Under the pieces are notes generated by a model that saw only the letters and a program-made list of their open reading frames with translations, ran no database searches and was not told where the DNA came from. The position numbers and the translations under genes are program-made. Of a stretch of 59,963 nucleotides of DNA, positions 8,108 to 15,819 are shown in pieces. The first letter of the stretch is position 1. Every line of letters starts with the position of its first letter. Source of the stretch: Bacillota bacterium (GTDB lineage: Bacteria; Bacillota; Dethiobacteria; SKNC01); NCBI GenBank assembly GCA_007120745.1, contig SKNC01000091.1, positions 1 to 59,963 of the forward strand, in the 5' to 3' direction.

Positions 8108-9208
8108 TTGTTTGACGAAAAGCTGTGGCGGAACTTTGATTTATGGCTGCTCTTTATTATGCTGGCCATCTCTATATACGGTCTTGTGGTTTTAAGCAGT
8201 GCTACCAGTAATTTCAGTGCCGATCCCTGGTTTTACGTAAAAAGGCAGGCTATCTGGATTGCTGCGGGGTTGATTGGTCTTTTCCTGGTAATCAGTATCG
8301 ATTACTCCAACTTTTCCCGTCTATACAAATATATATATATTGGCAACCTGGCTCTCCTTGCCCTGGTGCTGTTTATCGGAAGGGAAACAGCGGGGTCCCA
8401 GAGATGGATTGATTTACGGTTTTTTGACCTTCAGCCGTCAGAGTTTGCCAAGCTGGCTATCATTATAACTCTGGCTAAATTCTTAGAACAGAAAGAAGGA
8501 GAAATGGACCAGGTAAAAAACCTTTTCCTGGCTTTTTTGCATGTGGCCATTCCCATGGCTTTAATTTTCCTGCAGCCTGACCTGGGAACTTCACTGGTCT
8601 TTCTGGCTATATTATATGGAATGCTCTTTCTGGGTGGAGCAAAAGTCAAGCATCTTTTCGTCAGTATTGCTGCGGGAATTGCCGCAGTCCCATTTCTGTG
8701 GAATTTTTTAAAGCCGTACCAGCAGATGAGGCTGGTTATCTTTCTCAACCCCGAGCAGGACCCCCTGCAATACGGATACCAGCTGATTCAATCGGTGATT
8801 GCCATTGGTTCCGGGAGGATCTGGGGTGCAGGCCTTTACGAAGGAACTCAAAATATTTATGATTTTTTGCCGGCGCAGCACACCGATTTTATCTTTTCAG
8901 TGCTCGGAGAGGAACTGGGGTTTGCAGGTGCGGTGGTTCTGCTGGTGCTCTACCTTTTGCTGGTCTATCGTATACTAAAGATTTCCAGTATGGCTAAAGA
9001 TACCTTTGGACTATTAGTTTGTATTGGAGTAGCTTCCATGCTGGTTTTTCAAGTCCTGGTGAATATCGGAATGACCATCAGCATTATGCCGGTTACCGGT
9101 CTGCCCCTGCCCTTTATGAGCTATGGAGGAAGCTCATTTCTGGTGAACATGCTTTCCATTGGCCTTGTACTCAACGTGGGTATGAGAAGGGAAAAGATAA
9201 TGTTTTAA
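8108..9208 (+). CDS. rodA: Rod shape-determining glycosyltransferase RodA (SEDS family)
   Basis: A 366-residue SEDS protein that polymerises lipid II into glycan strands together with PBP2. About ten membrane helices are visible, with the family motif LQPSEFAKLA at about 115-124, the QPDLGTSLVF segment near 157 and the C-terminal PFMSYGGSS motif near 337. The assignment as RodA rather than FtsW or SpoVE follows from the mre/mrdA context. The start is TTG at 8108; no in-frame ATG lies before the first helix. The ribosome binding site (AGAGGCGGG) is mediocre. Confidence 0.94.
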   Translation: MFDEKLWRNFDLWLLFIMLAISIYGLVVLSSATSNFSADPWFYVKRQAIWIAAGLIGLFLVISIDYSNFSRLYKYIYIGNLALLALVLFIGRETAGSQRWIDLRFFDLQPSEFAKLAIIITLAKFLEQKEGEMDQVKNLFLAFLHVAIPMALIFLQPDLGTSLVFLAILYGMLFLGGAKVKHLFVSIAAGIAAVPFLWNFLKPYQQMRLVIFLNPEQDPLQYGYQLIQSVIAIGSGRIWGAGLYEGTQNIYDFLPAQHTDFIFSVLGEELGFAGAVVLLVLYLLLVYRILKISSMAKDTFGLLVCIGVASMLVFQVLVNIGMTISIMPVTGLPLPFMSYGGSSFLVNMLSIGLVLNVGMRREKIMF

Positions 9209-9288
9209 AAGTGATGGCCCCTTATGCATATTTTGGTAATGTCCGCTATATATATAGAAAAGGACAAACTATGGTAAGGGGTGACATT

Positions 9289-10107
9289 ATGGCTAAAAAA
9301 AGAAAGAGGGGGGATTTTCCCCGGTTCAGCCTTAGAGATAAAATACGAAAAAGAAAAGATGAGAAAAGGGAAGATGAATTTCATTGGGACTGGGAGGAGG
9401 AAGAGAAGTACAGAGAACCCAGAGATCTCTGGAGCAAATTTCCTTTGAGCAGCCTGGTAGACATGCATAAATTTTTGTGGGAGAAGACTCTCGTTATCGT
9501 TGTATTTCTCATATTTGTATATCTTCTCAGCTTCTTTAGTTTTCCCCTGGCAGTAACGCTGAGAGAAACAATATATCATGCTGCCGCGGAAAACCTGGAC
9601 ATATCCAGGTATACGCAGCACATGGAACCTGTATTCAGTGGTGTCAGGGAGCTGTATCCCTTCGGGTTCCTGGAGGAAAAAGTGCCGGAAGAAGAACCCT
9701 CCGGTGACCCCAAGGAGAAGGATATGCAATTTGTGCTCCCCGTAGAAGGCCTGGTTGCTGGAAAGTTCGGCCTTCGGGAAGACCCTTTTACCGGAACCAG
9801 CCAGATGCACTATGGGATTGACCTGATGGGCGCTCCCCAGGAGTCAGTTATTTCCGTTGAATCAGGACAGGTTTCCGCGGTTTATGAACATCCCCTTCAC
9901 GGTCACACCGTTGAAGTAAGTCACCAGGGTCAAATTACTTCCTACTATGCCGGACTGGGGGAAGTTGTGGTTGAGGAAAATGACCCGGTTAATCGTGGGG
10001 ATACCATTGGCTTTCTTAAGGAAGAAGACAACCCCCTGCTGCATTTTCAAATAAGAGAAATGGGACATCCCGTTGATCCGCTGGATTATTTTCCCGGCAC
10101 AGGGTAG
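9289..10107 (+). CDS. spoIVFA: SpoIVFA-like membrane protein with degenerate LytM/M23 domain
   Basis: A 272-residue protein: highly charged N-terminus (about 1-55, Lys/Arg/Glu rich), a membrane helix (about 65-88), a linker, and a C-terminal M23/LytM domain (about 155-270). HYGID (His174, Asp178) keeps the first metal pair, but the usual HxH is LLH (His252 only) and the usual Y-A-H-L is YAGL. Both catalytic His positions are therefore lost, so it is probably a non-enzymatic binding domain, as in SpoIVFA and SpoIIQ. In Bacillus SpoIVFA tethers and inhibits the SpoIVFB protease; spoIVFB follows 11 bases later. ATG 9289 has AGGGG seven bases upstream; an in-frame ATG at 9271 with AGGA is the alternative. 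An open frame back to 9019 overlaps rodA and is not real. Confidence 0.82.
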   Translation: MAKKRKRGDFPRFSLRDKIRKRKDEKREDEFHWDWEEEEKYREPRDLWSKFPLSSLVDMHKFLWEKTLVIVVFLIFVYLLSFFSFPLAVTLRETIYHAAAENLDISRYTQHMEPVFSGVRELYPFGFLEEKVPEEEPSGDPKEKDMQFVLPVEGLVAGKFGLREDPFTGTSQMHYGIDLMGAPQESVISVESGQVSAVYEHPLHGHTVEVSHQGQITSYYAGLGEVVVEENDPVNRGDTIGFLKEEDNPLLHFQIREMGHPVDPLDYFPGTG

Positions 10108-10118
10108 AACCATAAACG

Positions 10119-11006
10119 ATGCAAATCGGCCGAATTTTTGGCGTTAAAATCGTCTTTAACTGGTTTTTTTTCTTCTTCCTGTTCTTTTATGCTTTGTTGG
10201 GTCGTCTGGCTGAATCCCTTACGCTGTTTTCAGTGGTACTGCTTCATGATTTTTTCCACCTGATTGTGGCCCGGGGATATGGTTTAAACGTGAAGGAAGT
10301 TGAGCTGTTTCCCTTCGGAGGGATGGCGCATATTGATGACCTGCTGGAATATGACCCTACCGTAGAAAGCCGGGTAGCACTGGCCGGTCCCCTTTTCAAT
10401 ATTTTCATGGTAGCGGCGGCCATGGTTATTTATACCAACTTTCATATTCTGGCACAGGATATTTTATTGTTTTTTATTCGATGTAACCTTATCATAGCTT
10501 TTTTTAACCTGCTCCCCTTGATTCCCCTGGATGGAGGCCGCATTCTACGGGCCGGCCTTTCCAGGCGGTTTGGATATCGCAGGGCTACAGCCCAGGCCGT
10601 GGTAGTTACCAAAATTTTGGCGGTTATTTTTTTCATTACCGGCACAGCCATTCTTTTTACCGGTTCGATGAATTTTAGTTTAATAGTGATTGCCCCATTT
10701 TTATATTTTGCTGCCCAGAAGGAACAAAGTCAGGCGGCCTATGTTTTTGTACGCTACCTTGCCAAAAAACACAAAGAACTGGACAGGGAAGGCATATTAA
10801 AAGCCGGGTATATAGCAGCCCTGGAAGATACCCCTTTGAATGAAATCGTAAAACAGTTCACCCACAAAAATTACCAGATAGTACTGGTCATTTCCCCCGG
10901 GTACAAAATTAAAGGGACCGTAACCGAAGGACAGATAATCGATGCCATCTTTAAAAGAGGCGCCCACCTCCCTGTCAAAAACCTCATCAATAGAAATAAG
11001 AAATAA
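10119..11006 (+). CDS. spoIVFB: SpoIVFB-like M50 site-2 protease with CBS-type C-terminus
   Basis: An intramembrane metalloprotease of the SpoIVFB class, which in Bacillus cleaves pro-sigma-K in the mother cell. The 295 residues have about six hydrophobic segments and a C-terminal CBS-like region (about 225-290). The zinc motif reads HDFFH (His43, Asp44, His47) instead of HExxH: the catalytic Glu is Asp (codon GAT). The second metal motif is present as IPLDGGR, with Asp138. Everything else fits the family, and it directly follows the spoIVFA-like gene. Either the enzyme tolerates Asp, is slowed, or is a non-catalytic relative. No pro-sigma-K gene is in the window. The ribosome binding site (AGGGTAG) overlaps the previous stop. 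Confidence 0.88.
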   Translation: MQIGRIFGVKIVFNWFFFFFLFFYALLGRLAESLTLFSVVLLHDFFHLIVARGYGLNVKEVELFPFGGMAHIDDLLEYDPTVESRVALAGPLFNIFMVAAAMVIYTNFHILAQDILLFFIRCNLIIAFFNLLPLIPLDGGRILRAGLSRRFGYRRATAQAVVVTKILAVIFFITGTAILFTGSMNFSLIVIAPFLYFAAQKEQSQAAYVFVRYLAKKHKELDREGILKAGYIAALEDTPLNEIVKQFTHKNYQIVLVISPGYKIKGTVTEGQIIDAIFKRGAHLPVKNLINRNKK

Positions 11007-11036
11007 AAGCTAAAAAACTAAGAAAAATGCAACACC

Positions 11037-11097
11037 GGGGACAGTTCTCAATGGTCGCCTTGAGACAGGATGACAGGGAAGACAGGGGAACAGTTCT
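11037..11097. repeat. Palindromic repeat family, locus A (reverse orientation)
   Basis: Part of a 305-base gene-free region (11007-11311). It contains GGGGACAGTTCT (11037-11048) and GGGGAACAGTTCT (11085-11097), the second preceded by GACAGGGAAGACAGG. Those bases are nearly the reverse complement of locus B at 11245-11277, so the two loci form an imperfect inverted pair around roughly 150 bases of AT-rich DNA. Related cores occur at 45.67, 46.59 and 47.67 kb. Confidence 0.6.
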
Positions 11098-11154
11098 GAA
11101 GAAAAGAAGGTTGTTGATAAAATTTAATAAAGTTGAGGAATTTTTAATTGATAA

Positions 11155-11166
11155 ATTTGGTATAAT
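11155..11166 (+). promoter_or_regulatory. Possible extended -10 element before the radical SAM pair
   Basis: TTTGGTATAAT ending at 11166 gives TATAAT at 11161-11166 with TGG directly before it, an extended -10. No convincing -35 is present. It would transcribe through repeat locus B into the TIGR03960-type gene starting at 11312. Confidence 0.35.
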
Positions 11167-11244
11167 ATAAGTTGTACCATGTTTATTATTTGAAATATTT
11201 TAATATTTATATAGAAATAAACTGCACCCATGTAAAAACTAAAT

Positions 11245-11277
11245 AAGACAGAGACCGTCCCCCTGTCTTTCCTGTCT
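11245..11277. repeat. Palindromic repeat family, locus B
   Basis: AAGACAG (11245-11251) and CTGTCTT (11263-11269) form a perfect 7-base stem around the 11-base loop AGACCGTCCCC. A second CTGTCTTT follows at once. The same layout, stem AAGACAAG with loop AGAACCGTCCC, recurs at 46575-46601. The hairpin lies 35-65 bases before the next start codon, and the T-rich tail makes an attenuator role conceivable. Confidence 0.65.
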
Positions 11278-11311
11278 TTTTGTTATAAGATTTTTGTTTA
11301 CAGGAGATTTT

Positions 11312-13192
11312 ATGAATATATTAAGAAAAAAATTGTACGAGATTCTACCCCAGGTAGAGAAACCCGCCAGGTATATCGGCGATGAATGGAACTCGTCTAA
11401 GGGTAGTGAATCTGATATGGTTGTTAAAGTTGCCCTGGCATTTCCCGAAGTTTACGAGGTGGGAATGTCACACCTGGGTTTACGAATTCTGTACGGCTTA
11501 TTAAATCAGCGTAAGAATACCACAGCGGAAAGGGTGTATGCTCCGTGGCCGGACATGGAAGAGAAGATGAGGGCACACGGCCTTCCGCTGTTTTCTCTGG
11601 AATCCGTTACCCCCGTGAAAGAGTTTGATTTCTTAGGCTTTACCTTTCAGTATGAATTGACGTATACCAATATCCTCAACATGTTGGATCTATCAGGGAT
11701 ACCCGTAAAAAGCGAAGACCGCACCCTGGAGCATCCCTTTGTGATTGCCGGGGGGCCTACCGCGTTTAATCCCGAGCCCATGGCGTCCTTTATAGATTTT
11801 TTTGTTATGGGCGATGGGGAAGAGGTCATCCTGGAAATTTTGGAACAGTATGAACACTGGAAACAAGAAGAGAAGAGAACACGCCTCAGCTTCTTAAAAA
11901 AGGCTGCAGAAATTCCTGGTATTTATGTTCCCTCCTTTTATAAGGACCAGTACAGTCCGGAAGGCAGCTATTTAAAGACGATTCCTCTGGTTGAAGAGGC
12001 GCCTCCGGTTATTACCCGCCGGGTAGTTCCGGATTTAAATGAAGCATTTTTCCCGGTCCAGTGGATGGTTCCTTACATTAACATAGTGCATGACCGCATT
12101 ATGTTGGAACTATTCAGAGGGTGTACCCGGGGCTGTAGATTTTGCCAGGCCGGTGTTTTATACCGGCCCCGCAGGGAACGGACCGCAGAAAAACTGAAGG
12201 ACATCTGTTTTCAGGCCATAGACCATACGGGATATGATGAAGTCTCTCTCAGTTCCCTGAGCAGCAGTGATTACAGCAGTATTGAATCTTTAATAGAAGA
12301 ATTACAAAAGCAGCTGAAACCCAGGGGAGTGAAAGTGACACTGCCCTCTCTCAGGGTGGACTCCTTTTCAGTCCGGCTGGCCCGGAATTTGCAGGATATT
12401 AAAAAAAGCGGCCTTACCTTCGCCCCGGAAGCGGGGACTCAAAGATTAAGGGACGTAATTAACAAAAACGTTACCGAAGAAGATCTGCTGACGACTGTAA
12501 CAGAGGCTTATAAAGCGGGCTGGAACACAATTAAGCTCTACTTCATGATTGGTCTGCCGAAAGAACAGCAGGAGGATTTGGAGGGAATCGTTGAGCTGGC
12601 CAAAAAGGCTGTGCAGAGATTTAGAGAAACGGTAGGGGAAAAAAGCAGAACAGGAAGGTTGAAAATTACTGTCAGCACTTCAACTTTTGTGCCCAAGCCC
12701 CACACTCCTTTTCAATGGGAACCACAAATCTCCATGGAGGAAGTTGAAAGAAAGCAGGCATATCTGAAAGAAAAATTAAAGGGAAGGAATCTGGCGTACA
12801 GCTGGCATGAACCCGCGGCCAGTTTTCTGGAGGCGGTAATCTGCCGGGGAGACCGAAGAATTTCTGAGGTTATCTTTACGGCCTGGCAGATGGGATGTAC
12901 TTTTGACAGCTGGTCTGAAAAGTTTGATTTTCGAAAATGGAGTCAGTCCTTTGAGCAGTGTGGGCTGAATCCCGAAGCTTTTGCATACCGACGGATGGAA
13001 ACCGGAGAAGCACTGCCCTGGGATCATATCCATACCGGAGTAACAAAAAAATTTTTAATCAGGGAGCATGAACGTTCTATCCAGGGAAGGACAACCCCTG
13101 ACTGCCGGGAGCACCGCTGTCAGGGCTGCGGCATTTGCACCTTTGAAGGCCTGGAAAATATGGGAGGAAGTATTATTGAGACTTCAGTTTAA
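11312..13192 (+). CDS. B12-binding-type radical SAM protein, TIGR03960 family
   Basis: A 626-residue radical SAM enzyme of unknown substrate. The N-terminal third resembles a cobalamin-binding (B12) Rossmann domain (about 20-180). The radical SAM cluster motif is CTRGCRFC (Cys271, Cys275, Cys278). The C-terminus carries four more cysteines (598, 603, 606, 609; spacing C-x4-C-x2-C-x2-C) that could hold a second cluster or zinc. ATG 11312 with AGGAG five bases upstream is preferred over TTG 11294. The coding region overlaps the next gene by 17 bases, so the two products are probably translationally coupled. This pair is typically found next to rng and the L21/L27 genes in Clostridia, which hints at an RNA or ribosome role (inference). 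Confidence 0.88.
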   Translation: MNILRKKLYEILPQVEKPARYIGDEWNSSKGSESDMVVKVALAFPEVYEVGMSHLGLRILYGLLNQRKNTTAERVYAPWPDMEEKMRAHGLPLFSLESVTPVKEFDFLGFTFQYELTYTNILNMLDLSGIPVKSEDRTLEHPFVIAGGPTAFNPEPMASFIDFFVMGDGEEVILEILEQYEHWKQEEKRTRLSFLKKAAEIPGIYVPSFYKDQYSPEGSYLKTIPLVEEAPPVITRRVVPDLNEAFFPVQWMVPYINIVHDRIMLELFRGCTRGCRFCQAGVLYRPRRERTAEKLKDICFQAIDHTGYDEVSLSSLSSSDYSSIESLIEELQKQLKPRGVKVTLPSLRVDSFSVRLARNLQDIKKSGLTFAPEAGTQRLRDVINKNVTEEDLLTTVTEAYKAGWNTIKLYFMIGLPKEQQEDLEGIVELAKKAVQRFRETVGEKSRTGRLKITVSTSTFVPKPHTPFQWEPQISMEEVERKQAYLKEKLKGRNLAYSWHEPAASFLEAVICRGDRRISEVIFTAWQMGCTFDSWSEKFDFRKWSQSFEQCGLNPEAFAYRRMETGEALPWDHIHTGVTKKFLIREHERSIQGRTTPDCREHRCQGCGICTFEGLENMGGSIIETSV

Positions 13193-13835
13193 ATTTTCCA
13201 AAGAAGGTCTGCTGCGGTTCATATCTCACCTGGACGTACAGCGGCTGTTTATACGGGCTTTTCGAAGGGCCGAGCTTCCCGTTGCCCGTAAGGGAGGATT
13301 CAGTCCCCAGCCCAAAATGTCTTTTGCTTCGGCCCTGCCCCTGGGATACACCAGCAGCGGGGAATTCCTTGAAGTAGAATTGACACAAAGTATGGATACT
13401 GCGGAAGTTAAAAAAAGACTGTCTTCACAGCTGCCGGATGGAATCCATGTCAGCCAGGTGGAGGAAATTTCTTTAGACAAACCCTCATTAATGTCCAGGC
13501 TGGAGTCCGCTATATACCGTGTCGCTTTTACCACGGCTGAACCCCTGGAAGAAAAAAAATTGAAAGATGCTGTAGACCATCTTTTAAACAGAGAAGAAGC
13601 AGTAATTGTAAGGCGCTCAAAAAAGAAAGTAAAGAGGTTTAACGTGATTCCCTTTATTTTAAATATCGAAGTTCTGCCCACAAACCATAAGTTCCAAAAA
13701 GAGATGAGGCTGCACCTGAAGTCCGGGCAGGGGGGCAGTGTAAAACCTTTAGAAATATTGGACCTGTTGGAAAAAGAGGATTCATTTGAAATCATGAAAA
13801 AAGAAGCACACCGGGAGGAATTATTAATTGATTGA
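13176..13835 (+). CDS. Radical SAM-associated DUF2344 protein, TIGR03936 family
   Basis: A 219-residue soluble protein of the DUF2344/TIGR03936 family, encoded immediately after its radical SAM partner and in some lineages fused to it. The N-terminal FSKEGLLRFISHLD and the following FSPQPKMSFASALPLG segment (about residues 43-58) are the family hallmarks. No catalytic motif is apparent; it may bind the substrate for the partner enzyme. The open frame extends upstream, but TTG 13176 has GGAGG eight bases before it and removes the implausible Ala-rich leader. Its end lies 32 bases before the rng start. Confidence 0.85.
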   Translation: MRLQFKFSKEGLLRFISHLDVQRLFIRAFRRAELPVARKGGFSPQPKMSFASALPLGYTSSGEFLEVELTQSMDTAEVKKRLSSQLPDGIHVSQVEEISLDKPSLMSRLESAIYRVAFTTAEPLEEKKLKDAVDHLLNREEAVIVRRSKKKVKRFNVIPFILNIEVLPTNHKFQKEMRLHLKSGQGGSVKPLEILDLLEKEDSFEIMKKEAHREELLID

Positions 13836-13867
13836 CCCAAGGAGTTACCAGAACAGGAGTTGAAAAT

Positions 13868-15556
13868 ATGAACAACAAAATTATCGTAAACTGTGACAAC
13901 CGGGAAACCAGGGTCGCCGTATTGGAGGAGGGCGAGCTGGTAGAAGTTTATATAGAAAGACCCATTCACCAGAGGGTAGTGGGCAACATTTATTACGGGG
14001 TAGTAGCCAATGTACTGCCGGGAATGCAGGCGGCTTTTGTGGACATTGGCTTGGAAAGAAACGCATTTTTATATGTGGATGACGTCCTTTTGGAGGAAGG
14101 CGAAGAGAATAACAATCAGGGGGGCAGGAAAAAATCCATAGAAGAGCTGTTACGGGTCGGGGATAAAATACTGGTGCAGGTGGTAAAGGAGCCCTTTGGA
14201 AGCAAAGGAGCCCGGGTTACCTGTCAGATTACACTGCCGGGGAGATACCTGGTACTGATGCCTACGGTAAAGTATATCGGTGTTTCCCGTCGAATAGAGA
14301 AGCCCGAAGAAAGGCAGCGCTTAAAAAGTTTGGGAGATGCCATAAAAACTGAGGATATGGGTTTGATTGTAAGGACTGTTGCAGAGGGTAAAGAGTCCGA
14401 TTATCTGAGCCACGATTTAGATTTCCTTCAAAAAATGTGGAAAAAGATTCAGCACCGGATGAACACAAAGGATGCCCCTGCCCTGGTTCACCAGGATTTG
14501 AATCTCATATACCGTATCGTCCGGGATTTATTTAATGATGATATCGACCAGCTGTTAATTGACACAAAGTATGAATATGAAAAAGTTTTGGAAATACTGG
14601 ATTATATCTCCCCTTCTTTGAAAAATAAAATATTTTACTACCGTGGGGAAAGACCCATCTTTGAAAAATATAACCTGGAAAATGAAATCGAAAAGGCCCT
14701 GAGAAGAACCGTTTGGCTGGACTGCGGGGGGTATCTGGTGTTTGACCAGACGGAAGCCCTTACGGTAGTTGACGTAAATACCGGTAAATTCATAGGCAGC
14801 ACCAATCTAGAGGATACCGTTTTTAAGACCAACATGGATGCTGCCAAAGAGATTGCCCGCCAGATCAGGCTTCGGGATATTGGCGGCATAATCATCATTG
14901 ATTTTATTGATATGAACAGTGAAAAACATGAAAGAAAGGTGCTGCAGACCCTGGAGGAAAGCATTAAGAAAGACCGGACCAAGGCCCATGTGCTGGGAAT
15001 TACCAACCTGGGTCTGGTGGAAATGACCCGCAAGAAAGTGAGGCAGGGCCTGGACGCTGTTCTCATGCAGCCCTGTCCATATTGTGACGGCAAGGGGAAA
15101 ATCTTTTCTCTGGAGGTTATGAGCGGAAAAATCGAAAGGCTTCTTAAAAAGATGCTTACCCAAGAAGATGGAGAGGCCATTCTCTTGGAAGTGAATCAAA
15201 ATGTAGCAGCCATGCTGATAGGAAGCAACGGCATCAACCTGAAAAAACTGGAGGAGGAAACTAAAAAATCTATCTTTATCAGGGGTTCTGATACCATGCA
15301 TATTGAAAAGTTTAAAGTGGTAATGATTGGAGAAGAACAGGAGGTTTCCAGGTTGGCTTCGCCGGTAATAAAAGGGGAAGTGTACCAGGTGAAGATTGAA
15401 GAACCCCACTTGAATAATCCCTATGACGGCATTGCCCGGATTCAGGGTTTTGTGATTGATGTGCAGGCTGCAGGGGCTTATGTGGGGGAAGAAGTTGAAG
15501 TTGAAATCACTGATGTAGCCAAAACCTACGCCCGGGCCCGGGTACTAAAAGATTAA
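13868..15556 (+). CDS. rng: Ribonuclease E/G family endoribonuclease
   Basis: A 562-residue RNase G-type enzyme that cuts single-stranded AU-rich RNA and matures rRNA. An S1 domain lies at about 30-120. The catalytic metal ligands Asp302 (VVDVNTG) and Asp345 (IIIIDFID) and the zinc-link CPYC (Cys403, Cys406) match E. coli RNase E D303/D346/C404/C407 almost position for position. After the catalytic core there is a KH-like segment (IGSNGINLKKLEEE, about 447-460) and a C-terminal TRAM-like beta barrel (about 500-560). There is no long RNase E degradosome tail. ATG 13868 has AGGAG eight bases upstream. Downstream one would expect rplU-rpmA-obg; instead rpoB follows after 302 bases. Confidence 0.94.
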   Translation: MNNKIIVNCDNRETRVAVLEEGELVEVYIERPIHQRVVGNIYYGVVANVLPGMQAAFVDIGLERNAFLYVDDVLLEEGEENNNQGGRKKSIEELLRVGDKILVQVVKEPFGSKGARVTCQITLPGRYLVLMPTVKYIGVSRRIEKPEERQRLKSLGDAIKTEDMGLIVRTVAEGKESDYLSHDLDFLQKMWKKIQHRMNTKDAPALVHQDLNLIYRIVRDLFNDDIDQLLIDTKYEYEKVLEILDYISPSLKNKIFYYRGERPIFEKYNLENEIEKALRRTVWLDCGGYLVFDQTEALTVVDVNTGKFIGSTNLEDTVFKTNMDAAKEIARQIRLRDIGGIIIIDFIDMNSEKHERKVLQTLEESIKKDRTKAHVLGITNLGLVEMTRKKVRQGLDAVLMQPCPYCDGKGKIFSLEVMSGKIERLLKKMLTQEDGEAILLEVNQNVAAMLIGSNGINLKKLEEETKKSIFIRGSDTMHIEKFKVVMIGEEQEVSRLASPVIKGEVYQVKIEEPHLNNPYDGIARIQGFVIDVQAAGAYVGEEVEVEITDVAKTYARARVLKD

Positions 15557-15681
15557 GGCAGGCCATCGATTAGACAGCATAAAACCTGCATAAGGCGGAG
15601 GCATTGTGAATTTGGTAAAACTCCAGTGAAAGCTTCAATAAAAATAATAGCGGGGCAGGAGCACAAGGAGCCGGAAAAAAA

Positions 15682-15710
15682 TTGACAAATATATGGCATT
15701 GTGTTATTAT
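15682..15710 (+). promoter_or_regulatory. Strong promoter P1 for rpoB
   Basis: TTGACA at 15682-15687 and TATTAT at 15705-15710 with exactly 17 bases between them, a near-consensus housekeeping promoter. It is within the 302-base gene-free stretch between rng and rpoB, so rpoBC has its own promoter rather than depending on rplJL. Expected start of transcription is near 15717, ahead of a terminator-like hairpin. Confidence 0.75.
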
Positions 15711-15744
15711 TATTAATTGCTTAACAAATTCATTTTAACCTGTT

Positions 15745-15819
15745 TTCTGGTATAATATCCATGCAATAAGGAAATGTTATTATAATGTTATCCTTTTTTA
15801 CCAGAATTTTTCTTTTTAA
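15745..15819 (+). terminator. Terminator-like hairpin (possible attenuator) in the rpoB leader
   Basis: TTCTGGTA (15745-15752) pairs perfectly with TACCAGAA (15799-15806), which is followed by TTTTTCTTTTT. Inside, AAGGA (15769-15773) can pair with TCCTT (15791-15795), also followed by a T run. A transcript from the P1 promoter would contain the whole structure; one from the P2 -10 at 15751 would lack the left arm of the outer stem. The long loop makes the outer stem uncertain. Confidence 0.4.
15748..15756 (+). promoter_or_regulatory. Extended -10 promoter P2 for rpoB
   Basis: TGGTATAAT (TG at 15748-15749, TATAAT at 15751-15756) is a perfect extended -10. The -35 region (TTCATT at 15729) is poor. 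It would start transcription near 15763, about 95 bases before the rpoB start and within the left part of the terminator-like hairpin. Confidence 0.55.

Noticed and set aside
9019..9288. Longer N-terminus for the SpoIVFA-like protein
   Set aside because: It would overlap the rodA coding region by 190 bases; ATG 9289 has a good ribosome binding site and gives a normal charged N-terminus.
13068..13175. Longer N-terminus for the TIGR03936-type protein
   Set aside because: The extra residues lie inside the upstream radical SAM gene and look like out-of-frame translation; TTG 13176 has GGAGG at the right distance.
15557..15680. Remnant of rplU or its L21 leader after rng
   Set aside because: No L21-like peptide or ribosome binding site could be read in any frame; the GCAGG/CCTGC pairing is too weak to claim.
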